From an uncultured Planctomycetaceae bacterium (GTDB lineage Bacteria > Planctomycetota > Planctomycetia > Pirellulales > Pirellulaceae), in assembly GCA_903927685.1 (NCBI GenBank), contig CAIYOB010001481.1, positions 1-12,076 on the forward strand: a DNA stretch of 12,076 nucleotides, in the 5' to 3' direction. Each line of letters opens with the position of its first letter. Position 1 is the stretch's first letter. The notes under the pieces were generated by a model, which saw nothing but the letters and a program-made list of their open reading frames with translations, had not been told where the DNA came from and made no database searches. Positions 1-6,527 of the stretch are shown one piece after another. The translations under genes and the position numbers were made by a program.

Positions 1-1812
1 CAGGCCGCCGTCGGCTGGCACGACCTGCTCGACCGCGTCGCCATGCAGCCGCACGGCGTGCCGGTCTCCGACGAGTGGTACGGTCCGACGGGCGCGTTCC
101 GCGGCAGCGAGACCTGCGATGTGGCGGGCTATGTGTGGAGCCAGCTCAGCTTGCTGGCGGTGACCGGCGAAGGCCGGCTGGCGGACCGGGCGGAGCGGGC
201 GTTCTTCAATGCCGGCCCGGCGACCGTGTCCCGCGATTTCAAGTCCCATGTCTATTTCCAGAGCCCCAACCGCTTCGCCAACTTGTCGCCGGATTTTCCG
301 CACGGCCCGCGGGCGGGCGGCGGCAGCTATCAGACGAAACACAGTCCGCTGTGCTGCACGGCGGCGCTGAACCGGATCGTGCCGTGGTATGTCACGCACA
401 TGTGGATGGCCACGTACGACAACGGCCTGGCCGCCTGCTGTTACGGCCCCTGCAAGGTCACGGCCTTGGTGGCGGACCGCGTGCCGGTCGTGCTGACCTG
501 CCGGACGGACTATCCGTTCAACGAGACGATCGACATCTCCGTCCAGCCCGAGCGCGAGGCGGATTTTCCGCTCGACTTTCACATCCCCGGCTGGTGCCAG
601 GCTCCCCGCCTGAGCGTGAACGGCTCCGCCGTGGCCGTTGAATGCAATCCCCAAGGATTCGTTCGTGCCCGGCGGACGTGGAAGCCGGGCGACACGGTCC
701 AACTGACGTTTCCCATGTCCCCGAGCTTGCACACCGGGCGCGACGCGGCGACGGGGGCGCCTTACGACGGCGCGCACCGGGCCAGCCGCGTGACGATCCC
801 GGACGAGCAAAGCACGCGCGGCGTGCCCTACGCCACGGTTTCCTACGGCCCCCTGCTGTTTGCCTTGCCGATCCCCGAGACCACGGACGCCAACACGCCC
901 GATCCGGCCGCCCGGTGGCGATTCGCGCTGGACGTGCAAGATCCCGGCTTGTCGGTCGAACGCGGAGCCTTGCCGCCCGATTGGGATTGGCCGCTGGCGT
1001 GCCCGCTCCGGCTGCAGGCCAATGCCGTCGAAGTCGCGTGGAATCCGGAGCCCGCCGCCCCGCGCCTGCCGCTGGTGCCGGCGGCCCCGCGGACCGCTCG
1101 GGAGCGAGTCACGCTCGTTCCTTACGGGTGCACCAAGTTCCGGATCTCGATGTTCCCGGTCACGGCCCAGCCGGAGGTCAAGCCCACGGCGATTCGCAGG
1201 ATCCTGTTCCTGGGCAACAGCATCACCCTGCACGGTCCGAAAGCGGACATCGGCTGGACCGGGAACTGGGGCATGGCCGCCAGTTCTGAAGACAAGGACT
1301 ATGTGCATCTCGTCACCAGGGCCATCGCCACGCACGCGGGGGCAACGCCACAGATCATGGTCAGAAACATCGCCGATTTCGAACGCAACTACGCGACTTA
1401 CGACGTGGACGGACACCTGCAGGACCTCTTCGCCTTCGACCCGGACTTGGTAGTTCTGGCCATCGGCGAGAACGTCCCCGCGCTGGATTCGGACGAAGCC
1501 AAGGCCCAGTTCAAAGCCGGCGTGCTGAGCATTCTGCGATGTGCCCTGGCGAAACGTCACCCGCTGGTGGTCGTGCGGAGTTGCTTCTGGGCCGACGCCG
1601 CCAAAGATCAGATGCTCGGCGAAGCCTGCCAGGAGACCGGCGGGATTCTCGTCAACGCCGGGCCGCTCGGCCAAGACGCTGCCAATGCGGCTCGTTCCGA
1701 ACGGTCCATAAAGCACGCCGGCGTCGCTGGGCACCCCGGTGACAAGGGTATGAAAGCCCTGGCGGACGCCATCGTGACGGCCATCCTGGATTCCCCGCCC
1801 AAGGAACGCTGA
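1..1812 (+). CDS. GH127-family (DUF1680) glycosidase fused to a C-terminal SGNH/GDSL hydrolase; 5' end outside window
   Basis: The frame is open from base 1, so this is the 3' part of a longer gene; residues below count from the Met at 43. The first part (to about 374) matches the C-terminal half of GH127/DUF1680 enzymes, which remove L-arabinofuranose or related sugars from plant-type glycans. The zinc/catalytic motif of that family is visible: ETC at 23-25 (Glu and Cys ligands) and the Cys-Cys pair 104-105, where the first Cys is the nucleophile in HypBA1. The family's closing motif, LVPYGCTKFRISMFP, lies at 358-372. A second domain follows from about 385: GNSIT at 391-395 (Ser393 in place of the usual GDS block), GEN at 475-477 (block III-like) and His564 (block V-like, without the usual Asp three residues before it). 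This is an SGNH hydrolase, probably a deacetylase or esterase. The fusion suggests deacylation and glycoside cleavage of one substrate. No partner gene follows on this strand before the toxin-antitoxin operon. Domain calls are confident; substrate is inferred. Confidence 0.88.
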   Translation, partial: QAAVGWHDLLDRVAMQPHGVPVSDEWYGPTGAFRGSETCDVAGYVWSQLSLLAVTGEGRLADRAERAFFNAGPATVSRDFKSHVYFQSPNRFANLSPDFPHGPRAGGGSYQTKHSPLCCTAALNRIVPWYVTHMWMATYDNGLAACCYGPCKVTALVADRVPVVLTCRTDYPFNETIDISVQPEREADFPLDFHIPGWCQAPRLSVNGSAVAVECNPQGFVRARRTWKPGDTVQLTFPMSPSLHTGRDAATGAPYDGAHRASRVTIPDEQSTRGVPYATVSYGPLLFALPIPETTDANTPDPAARWRFALDVQDPGLSVERGALPPDWDWPLACPLRLQANAVEVAWNPEPAAPRLPLVPAAPRTARERVTLVPYGCTKFRISMFPVTAQPEVKPTAIRRILFLGNSITLHGPKADIGWTGNWGMAASSEDKDYVHLVTRAIATHAGATPQIMVRNIADFERNYATYDVDGHLQDLFAFDPDLVVLAIGENVPALDSDEAKAQFKAGVLSILRCALAKRHPLVVVRSCFWADAAKDQMLGEACQETGGILVNAGPLGQDAANAARSERSIKHAGVAGHPGDKGMKALADAIVTAILDSPPKER

Positions 1813-1885
1813 TACCCACCGGCGCGGACGGCCGTATCCGGGCGGGCTGGAGCATCGTCGCTCAGGTGCACCCTATCCGCGCGTC

Positions 1886-1914
1886 TTGCCTTGGTCTACG
1901 GAAGGTAATACAAT
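1886..1914 (+). promoter_or_regulatory. Sigma-70-type promoter for the toxin-antitoxin operon
   Basis: A -35 box TTGCCT (1886-1891, 4 of 6 to consensus) and a -10 box TACAAT (1909-1914, 5 of 6) are separated by an ideal 17 bp. The start site would fall near 1920, leaving a leader of about 35 bases before the antitoxin ATG at 1957. This is the most consensus-like promoter noticed in the window, and it sits in a short AT-richer patch. Prediction from sequence only. Confidence 0.55.
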
Positions 1915-1923
1915 GTTGCAACA
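1914..1923. promoter_or_regulatory. Palindromic operator candidate of the toxin-antitoxin operon
   Basis: TGTTGCAACA is a perfect 10-bp palindrome that begins on the last base of the -10 box and covers the expected transcription start. AbrB/MazE antitoxins bind palindromic sites in their own promoters, and conditional autorepression is standard for such operons. The position would block open-complex formation. Function is inferred from position and symmetry. Confidence 0.4.
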
Positions 1924-1956
1924 GGAATCAAGTGCTCGTCCAGCGGAGGAAAGGCC

Positions 1957-2187
1957 ATGTTGACGAAGAAACTGAGCAAGCACGGCAACAGTCTGGCCCT
2001 GGTGATCGACCGCGCCATCCTGGAACTGCTGGGGATCGACGAAGGGACGACGCTGGAAATCTCGACGGATGGCCGAGCGCTAGTCGTGGTGCCGGTGCAC
2101 GACAGGCCACGGGGCAAGCGGTTCCAGGATGCCTTGACCGCCTGCAACCAGCAGTATGGCAAGGCGCTCGAACGTCTTGCGGAGTGA
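1957..2187 (+). CDS. AbrB/MazE-family antitoxin
   Basis: A 76-residue protein. Residues 1-47 form a SpoVT/AbrB swapped-hairpin DNA-binding domain: LTKKLSKHGNSLALVIDRAI at 2-21, then a LLGIDEGTTLEI strand-turn and a second strand ALVVVPV. The KHGNSLAL-type start is characteristic of MazE-like antitoxins. The tail (50-76) is polar and probably wraps around and inhibits the toxin encoded next. The ATG has a strong Shine-Dalgarno GGAGGA at 1945-1950, six bases upstream. Its stop lies four bases before the GTG start of the toxin, so the two genes are translationally coupled, antitoxin first as expected. Probably autoregulated through the palindrome at 1914-1923. Family confident; the exact partner mechanism is inferred from context. 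Confidence 0.85.
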   Translation: MLTKKLSKHGNSLALVIDRAILELLGIDEGTTLEISTDGRALVVVPVHDRPRGKRFQDALTACNQQYGKALERLAE

Positions 2188-2191
2188 CGCG

Positions 2192-2581
2192 GTGGAGCCG
2201 ACCTTCCTCACCCTCGGCGAAATCGTCGCCATCCATCGGGACCAGGTCGCACGCTACGGTGGCTCGGAAGGCGTGCGCGACTGGGGCCTGCTGCAATCGG
2301 CGATCGCGTTGCCTGCCGCCACCTTCGGCGGTCAGTTTCTCCACGGCGACTTGTGCGAGATGGCGGCGGCCTACTTGTTCCATGTCGTGCAGAACCATCC
2401 ATTTCTTGACGGGAACAAGCGCGTCGGTGCCGTGGCCGCCTACGTCTTCCTCGCACTGAACGACGTGCGGCTGACCGCCGACACCGACGCGTATGCCGAG
2501 CTGGTGCTCTCTGTCGCACGCGGCGAAACGGCAAAGTCCGCGGTGGCCGAGTTCTTCCGGGCGAACACCGTCCCGGCTTGA
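2192..2581 (+). CDS. doc: Doc-type (Fic/DOC superfamily) toxin
   Basis: A 129-residue protein from the GTG at 2192. Doc toxins phosphorylate elongation factor Tu and stop translation. The signature H-x-F-x-D-G-N-K-R is complete at residues 69-77 (HPFLDGNKR), with Asp73 as in Doc kinases rather than the Fic AMP-transferase form. The N-terminal [13 protein letters not shown] (7-19), [18 protein letters not shown] (21-38) and [15 protein letters not shown] (50-64) are the usual Doc blocks, and the length is typical. I chose GTG 2192 over the in-frame ATG at 2156: the family starts right before the PTFLTL block, a GGAG sits at 2181-2184 seven bases upstream, and the longer start would overlap the antitoxin by 32 bases. 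The antitoxin partner is AbrB-type rather than Phd, an arrangement also found elsewhere. All catalytic residues are present, so the toxin looks functional. Confidence 0.88.
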   Translation: MEPTFLTLGEIVAIHRDQVARYGGSEGVRDWGLLQSAIALPAATFGGQFLHGDLCEMAAAYLFHVVQNHPFLDGNKRVGAVAAYVFLALNDVRLTADTDAYAELVLSVARGETAKSAVAEFFRANTVPA

Positions 2582-2905
2582 GCAGGAACTCACAGTACTG
2601 GCAGACGCGCTTCAAAACCGGCGACGCCGTGGACCTGCAACTCGGCGCCAACCCTGACGCCAATGCGAAGCGGATCGACGCCGTGCGGGGCGACCTGCGG
2701 TTGCTCATCTCGGTGTTGGACGGCAAGCCCGTGGCGGTACTCTACCTCTGAAAGAGGACCGGCGAGAAACACGCGCAGGCCTTCATCTGTCCGTGGCGTC
2801 AGGACACGGTGGAGGATGTGCAGGTGCTCGGCGACGCCAAAGGTGACGATCAACCTTCGCGCGAGCAGCTACACCATTGAGCCCGCCGCAACCCTGGCCG
2901 TCAAC
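2582..2905 (+). pseudogene. Relic of a DOMON-like sugar-binding domain C-terminus
   Basis: Immediately after the toxin stop, frame 1 reads [15 protein letters not shown] (from about 2602), then [20 protein letters not shown], then a stop TGA at 2749-2751. Past the stop the same frame goes on with TVEDVQVLGDAK to about 2841. An extra A in the run at 2839-2841 then shifts it to frame 2, which reads VTINLRASSYTIE. From memory, this FKTGD.VDLQLG / GDLRLLI / VAVLY order occurs near the C-terminus of secreted planctomycete proteins with DOMON-like or CBM9-like sugar-binding folds. There is no start codon, ribosome site or upstream domain, so this is a 3' fragment disabled by one nonsense change and one +1 frameshift. 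The family name is tentative; the decayed state is seen directly. Confidence 0.5.
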
Positions 2906-3275
2906 CCGCACGCCAATCGGTTGACGATCCAACTCCTGGCCGTGAGCCGAGGACGAAGCTCGGCGGATCAGCGAGCGGACCAAAGCCGCCCTGGAAGCCG
3001 CCAAGCGCCGGGGCGTCAGGCTCGGAGCCGCCAGACCGGAATGCCGGAATCTGACAGACAAGGGCCGCCAAAAGGGCAACCGGGCGTCGGCCGCCGCAGC
3101 CAAGCAGCAGGCCGACGAAGCTTACGTTGACCTCCGCGAGTTTTTCGCGGCCCTGAGGCCGGCGTTCAGCTACCAGCAGATTGCGGACATCCTGAACATG
3201 CGCGGCGAACGGACTCGGCGGGGCAAGCATTGGACGGACGTGGCGGTGTTGAGGGCGTGCAGGAGGTTGGGAGGT
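2905..3275 (+). pseudogene. Relic of a large serine recombinase (resolvase/invertase family), C-terminal part
   Basis: Frame 2 reads NPHANRLTIQLLAV from about 2905, and frame 0 then reads AEDEARRISERTKAALEAAK from 2946. These are consecutive in intact resolvases (the end of the catalytic domain and the long helix). One extra base near 2945 breaks the frame and makes TGA at 2943-2945. Restored, the reading runs through KRRGVRLG and a variable Ala/Lys-rich linker to a C-terminal helix-turn-helix: FSYQQIADILNMRG (about 3165-3206), then RRGKHWTDVAVLRACRRLG. The N-terminal catalytic serine region is missing, so it cannot act. It is joined directly to the preceding DOMON-like relic. A second copy of its tail lies in inverted orientation at 5866-5940. 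Confidence 0.7.
3214..3262 (+). repeat. Inverted repeat arm 1 (recombinase tail), paired with 5883-5931
   Basis: The DNA encoding the end of the recombinase helix-turn-helix recurs as a reverse complement near 5883-5931. The longest exact match is TGGACGGACGTGGCGGTG at 3231-3248, which is inverted at 5896-5913. The flanking bases match with a few substitutions. The arms face each other across the beta-barrel gene cluster. Confidence 0.6.
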
Positions 3276-3295
3276 TGGGGATCGAGTACATGGCG

Positions 3296-3314
3296 GGATC
3301 GGCAGATCCGATCC
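3296..3314. terminator. Hairpin downstream of the beta-barrel operon; possible terminator
   Basis: GGATCGG (3296-3302) and CCGATCC (3308-3314) form a perfect 7-bp stem with a 5-base loop. It lies about 33 bases past the stop of the minus-strand gene ending at 3347. No T-run follows on either strand, so if it terminates transcription it is not a classical intrinsic terminator. It may instead be part of the recombinase debris. Confidence 0.3.
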
Positions 3315-3346
3315 AGCCGTCAACTCAGCAAGTCCCTTTCTGAGCA

Positions 3347-4393
3347 TCACTTCTTCCGCTTGAACTGCACTTTGAGGAACGGAAGTTTCTGATCCCCGAC
3401 AAGTCGAGAGGCGACGTATTCACAGTCATCCCGATCCACAAAAGTTATCGTGATCTCGGAGTTTTCGATTTTCCCGTCGGCGGAGATGTACTCGGCCTTC
3501 CCTTTGATTACCTTTCCGGCGGGATCACCGAGCAGGTCGGCTGGCTTAGCACGGTAGAAGTGGATTAGCTGGTCGCCGTTCGCCAGAAAGGCGACTTCTT
3601 TCCAGGCGTTGGCGATGTGATCGAAGCCAGCGATCGCGTTGGAATCCGCGCTTCCGTCTATCGCAAGCGAGAATAGCATGCAAGTCTTCGTCGGTGCGAG
3701 CTGACACGACCAAGTCCCTTCATTCCCCGTCGCAATTCGCCCACTGTTCTCTCCCTCCACAACGCGCACGGCCCATTCGCCTAGGAAATAGCTCTGCCAA
3801 AATGCCAAGTAGTGGTCACCGGATTCGCTCTTAGCAACGGCCGTCTTGCCCACCCGATGATACGTTACGATGGGCGTATCGGGAGTCGGCTCGCCGTTCT
3901 TCTTACAGTCCTTCATCTCCCACGTGTGCGTGTTGGCATCGACCGGGGCCATGAATGAAACCCCCTCATACTTCGTCCCATCCGACGTTGTCCCGGTCCA
4001 TCTCAGTTTCCATGTCTTACCGTCCACGCTCCATTCCCCCGGTCCCCAACCGCCGAGTACGCTGAACAACCAGTGGATCGTCTTCTTTGACTGAGGGTCT
4101 ACGCCGATCATCTCAAACCCCGAGTGGACAACTTTGCCGTCGATCTCGTCGCGGAATCTGAAGCCGATGTAGTTCTTGTTTTGCATCCAATAGTAGGAGT
4201 TGAAGGAGTGGACCTTTGCACCAGGCGTGAAGCCGTCCAAGCCCAATCCCGGCGACGCGACGACATACTCCGCCTCCCAGTCGCCAATCATCCACTCCAT
4301 CGCCTTCAACTGTTGGTAGTCGGGTCCCGGCTTCGCTTTCTCGCCGCCCTGCCCGACCATCGACGCCGCCAACAACAACGCTGTGCTTAACAT
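3347..4393 (-). CDS. Exported two-domain beta-barrel protein (DUF1579-like), distal gene of a three-gene cluster
   Basis: A 348-residue protein. Residues 1-15 are a short hydrophobic export signal (MLSTALLLAASMVGQ) without the usual basic start. Two related domains follow. Domain 1 (about 28-182) begins MEWMIGDWEAEY and has FEMIGVDPQSKKTIHWLF at 93-110 and a WSVDGKTWKL strand. Domain 2 (about 197-348) begins WQSYFLGEWAVRV and ends in KVQFKRKK. The W-x-x-G-x-W opening and alternating strands resemble DUF1579/lipocalin-like barrels common in planctomycetes; the ligand is unknown. The ATG follows AAGGAG with 8 bases spacing. The gene lies 57 bases downstream of the 4451-4978 gene on the same strand and probably shares its transcript. 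The two halves are an internal duplication. The DNA is less GC-rich than the flanks. Coding status is strong; family assignment is moderate. Confidence 0.75.
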   Translation of the reverse strand: MLSTALLLAASMVGQGGEKAKPGPDYQQLKAMEWMIGDWEAEYVVASPGLGLDGFTPGAKVHSFNSYYWMQNKNYIGFRFRDEIDGKVVHSGFEMIGVDPQSKKTIHWLFSVLGGWGPGEWSVDGKTWKLRWTGTTSDGTKYEGVSFMAPVDANTHTWEMKDCKKNGEPTPDTPIVTYHRVGKTAVAKSESGDHYLAFWQSYFLGEWAVRVVEGENSGRIATGNEGTWSCQLAPTKTCMLFSLAIDGSADSNAIAGFDHIANAWKEVAFLANGDQLIHFYRAKPADLLGDPAGKVIKGKAEYISADGKIENSEITITFVDRDDCEYVASRLVGDQKLPFLKVQFKRKK

Positions 4394-4450
4394 GATCGAC
4401 GCTCCTTGATTAGATTCCGCAAATATCAGGCAAGGCTCAACTCGCGAGGC

Positions 4451-4978
4451 TCATTTTTCGTTTTGTTCAATTCGCTTCCAAACGCCTCGGTAGTTGCCCA
4501 ATTTGGCCCCAATGGACGTCCCTTCGTGAACGTGCGTCTTACCCTCGTCTCTTATGATCATGATGTCTGTATTGGACCGCTTAGTCCCATCGGTGAGCAG
4601 GTTGGTCAACGTCCAGACCCATGCGCCATCCTCCTTCGTCAAGGTGGATTCCGTCATCGCCCCGGAGGAATCAGCGCCCATGCTCCGCAGCTTCCCGGAT
4701 ACCGGATCCCAGCCGAGGATCCACTTGGTTTTCATGTCGCCGATCTGGGATTCCCCTTCAAGTGCCTTTTCGTTCACAATCCACCGGATTACCGCTCGCG
4801 CAGAAACCTTTTCCGCCTTTCCTTCGGCGGAAGCCGCGTCTCCTCTGAAAGTCACTTCACCATGCCAACGCCCCACCATCGCTTGGCCGTACTCCTTGAG
4901 AAGATCTGCTCCCGACGCTGCTGCCGCGTCCGCCTGCCCGATCGCCGCCGCTGCCAATAACAATACGCTGCTCAACAT
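4451..4978 (-). CDS. Exported beta-barrel protein (DUF1579-like), middle gene of the cluster
   Basis: A 175-residue protein from the ATG at 4978. The frame extends to an ATG at 5032, but that would add 18 residues ahead of an obvious signal sequence. GGAGG stands seven bases before the inner ATG, and the inner start gives MLSSVLLLAAAAIGQ, matching the start of both neighbours. The mature part has one barrel domain: MVGRWHGEVTF (34-44), KWILGWDPVSGKLRS (85-99), WVWTLTNLLTDGTK (120-133) and a closing NYRGVWKRI (162-170). The ...GWDP...GK... hairpin corresponds to IGVDP..KK in the flanking genes. Function is unknown; it probably acts outside the cytoplasm as a small binding protein. It sits 67 bases after the 5046-5519 gene. 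Confidence 0.75.
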   Translation of the reverse strand: MLSSVLLLAAAAIGQADAAAASGADLLKEYGQAMVGRWHGEVTFRGDAASAEGKAEKVSARAVIRWIVNEKALEGESQIGDMKTKWILGWDPVSGKLRSMGADSSGAMTESTLTKEDGAWVWTLTNLLTDGTKRSNTDIMIIRDEGKTHVHEGTSIGAKLGNYRGVWKRIEQNEK

Positions 4979-5045
4979 GGAAGATCCTCCAGACTCCGAG
5001 AAGAAAGACACGATAAAATGTCCAATCGCCAAACGCTTCGACGGG

Positions 5046-5519
5046 TTAGCGTTTACGTTTCCACGTAAGCGTCTGAACGGGTTGTTTCTCGCCGTAGCAG
5101 ACGAACTCGACTACTTCCTCAGTGACGGTTTCCTCGTCCACCTGCGTAATCCTGCCCTTGTACCGGATTTCGCCCTTCTCTCCGGTGCTCTTGCCATCAA
5201 CCACAAAAACGGCGTCCGACTCCTGCGTCATCACGTCTTTGCCAGTGCTCCCATCCTCGTGGAAGAACCACCAGGTGCACTTCTTCGTCTCGGGATCGAC
5301 TCCGATCATACAGACGAAAGGCACCAGTCCGCCCTTCTGAGTCAGTTCGACAAACTTGCCGTTGGCCACCTTGCGGTACTTGACGGTGACTTGGCGATCG
5401 CCGTCAGTCGTTGTCCAAACGCCCCCGACCGCGAAGTCCGTGTACGCCTTGAATGCCTTCTCGGCGTCCGTCTGTCCGAGAGCCAACGATGCGGTTAACA
5501 CCAAAGCAGCGCTCAGCAT
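5046..5519 (-). CDS. Exported beta-barrel protein, first gene of the three-gene cluster
   Basis: A 157-residue protein. Residues 1-16 (MLSAALVLTASLALGQ) form the export signal shared with the two downstream genes. The mature part has FAVGGVWTTTDGDRQVTVKY (29-48), KFVELTQKGG (55-64), MIGVDPETKKCTWWFF (71-86), then further strands, ending TLTWKRKR. The MIGVDP-x-x-KK hairpin is nearly identical to that of the distal gene, so these are paralogues. It is probably another DUF1579-like barrel, somewhat short for the family. The start ATG at 5519 is preceded by GGGGGA (5533-5528) at 8 bases. No strong promoter is visible upstream. As the first co-oriented gene it should head the operon. Confidence 0.72.
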   Translation of the reverse strand: MLSAALVLTASLALGQTDAEKAFKAYTDFAVGGVWTTTDGDRQVTVKYRKVANGKFVELTQKGGLVPFVCMIGVDPETKKCTWWFFHEDGSTGKDVMTQESDAVFVVDGKSTGEKGEIRYKGRITQVDEETVTEEVVEFVCYGEKQPVQTLTWKRKR

Positions 5520-5659
5520 GGCCCGAATCCCCCAAGGTTAGACTTGCGAAACGCGACGAAATGACGGCCATTAGTCTGCGGGGTGCAAAAGCGATTTGCA
5601 AGATGGGGCAAGCCGTAATTGGCGGGATTTTCCAAGTCGGGCTAAACGGCAGGTGTCAG

Positions 5660-5812
5660 GCGTCCTGCTCAGCCAGATCGCCGATTTCCACACCGGGCGG
5701 CGGAATCACCGTCCAGCCGGGCAAGAGCAAGATCGAACTGATTGACAAGGACACCTGGAAATTTGGGTCCGGCGAGAATGCAACCATCTTCAAGAGGCAG
5801 CCAGTGGACTGA
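5660..5812 (+). pseudogene. Possible relic of a further small protein C-terminus
   Basis: A plus-strand frame ending at the TGA at 5812 reads GGGITVQPGKSKIELIDKDT and then WKFGSGENATIFKRQ. It looks protein-like, with alternating strand pattern and lysine-rich ends, but has no plausible start or ribosome site and loses coding character upstream. The closing short strand plus basic tail resembles the ends of the neighbouring minus-strand barrel proteins, so it might be the inverted remnant of another family member. Weak, pattern-based evidence. Confidence 0.25.
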
Positions 5813-5865
5813 CGCCATTCAGCTGCCGACGCGATGCGTTGCCTGATCGACAAGTCCAAAGGCGG

Positions 5866-5940
5866 CTAGATTCCAAGTCGCCTACACGCCCTCAGCACCG
5901 CCACGTCCGTCCACGGCTTGCTACGCCGGTTCATTTCGTC
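5866..5940 (-). pseudogene. Second recombinase tail remnant, inverted relative to the first
   Basis: The minus strand reads MNRRSKPWTDVAVLRACRRL and ends at TAG (5866-5868). This is the same C-terminal segment as HWTDVAVLRACRRLG of the plus-strand relic near 3231-3275. Only about 24 residues are recognisable; upstream on this strand the frame no longer resembles a recombinase. The differences between copies are mostly single-base changes, so the copies are old or came from separate elements. Confidence 0.55.
5883..5931 (-). repeat. Inverted repeat arm 2 (recombinase tail), paired with 3214-3262
   Basis: Reverse-complement partner of the arm at 3214-3262. The 18-base core at 5896-5913 is an exact inverted copy of 3231-3248. 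Together the arms bracket about 2.6 kb holding the three exported barrel genes. Confidence 0.6.
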
Positions 5941-5987
5941 GTTCGATCTGCTTGCCTCGCCGCCTCGCCCATTCGCCCCTGGCTGTC

Positions 5988-6527
5988 GTGCCTCCGGATG
6001 CCGCAGAACCGGACGAGCGGGACGAAGGGGCAAAAGGGCGATCAGCTGATGCCGGTGCCAAGTTGGACAGGCTGAGCGAAAAAGTTTCCGATATCTTCGA
6101 CGCGAGGTCAGACCAAGCACGAGAACCGGTGTGGGCGCAGGCAGGCGAGATTCTTCGACAACTGGGCGAGTCTAAGGACAGAATCGAGCGGCTCCGTCAG
6201 CAGCATGACGTGTCTGGCAACGCCACCTCCCCTGCCCACCGTAACCCTCGTCCCGCCACCGTGCCTCCGAGCCGAACAGCCGTTAGCCCCTTCGTGACGG
6301 TCAGAGTTGACGCTTACGCTGGTTCGAAAACCTGGGCGTGTACCGGCTGTATCCATGACTCCCGACGACATCCTTACCGGGGTGCCGCAGGGCGTGGGCC
6401 GTCAGTCTCGCGGGCTCATCGCGAAAACCCCCGCCGTGAAGAGGGCCCCCAGCACAACGGCTGCCAACCGCAAGCCGTCTGCGGAAAAGCCCGCCATCCG
6501 CAGGCCACACAGCGTACTCGTCGCTAG
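5988..6527 (+). pseudogene. Unidentified reading frame with a coiled-coil-like segment, probably decayed
   Basis: An open plus-strand frame from a GTG at 5988 would give 179 residues. Only the stretch from about 6045 to 6220 looks like protein: KLDRLSEKVSDIFDARSDQA and then EILRQLGESKDRIERLRQQH, a charged, heptad-like helical segment. No ribosome site precedes the GTG, the upstream part is Pro/Ala-rich, and the 3' part becomes Arg-rich and lies antisense to the probable small membrane protein at 6402-6602. I do not recognise the family. It may be a relic of a gene with a coiled coil. Confidence 0.25.

Noticed and set aside
642..1453. Plus-strand open frames of about 200 codons within the GH127-esterase gene
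   Set aside because: Out of frame with conserved GH127 and SGNH motifs; Arg/Pro-rich as expected for shifted frames in GC-rich DNA.
1813..1850. Terminator after the GH127-esterase gene around the palindrome ACGGCCGT
   Set aside because: The symmetric part is short (an 8-bp palindrome with a few outer pairs), has no room for a loop and lacks a T-run.
2156..2191. Upstream ATG as the start of the Doc toxin
   Set aside because: It would overlap the antitoxin by 32 bases and add residues that the family lacks; the GTG at 2192 has a better ribosome site.
1928..2593. 221-codon minus-strand open frame over the toxin-antitoxin operon
   Set aside because: Covers two overlapping recognised genes on the other strand; Arg/Cys-rich shadow.
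4554..5498. 314-codon plus-strand open frame across the barrel genes
   Set aside because: It lies antisense to two genes with signal peptides, ribosome sites and shared motifs, and its product shows no domain or coherent composition.
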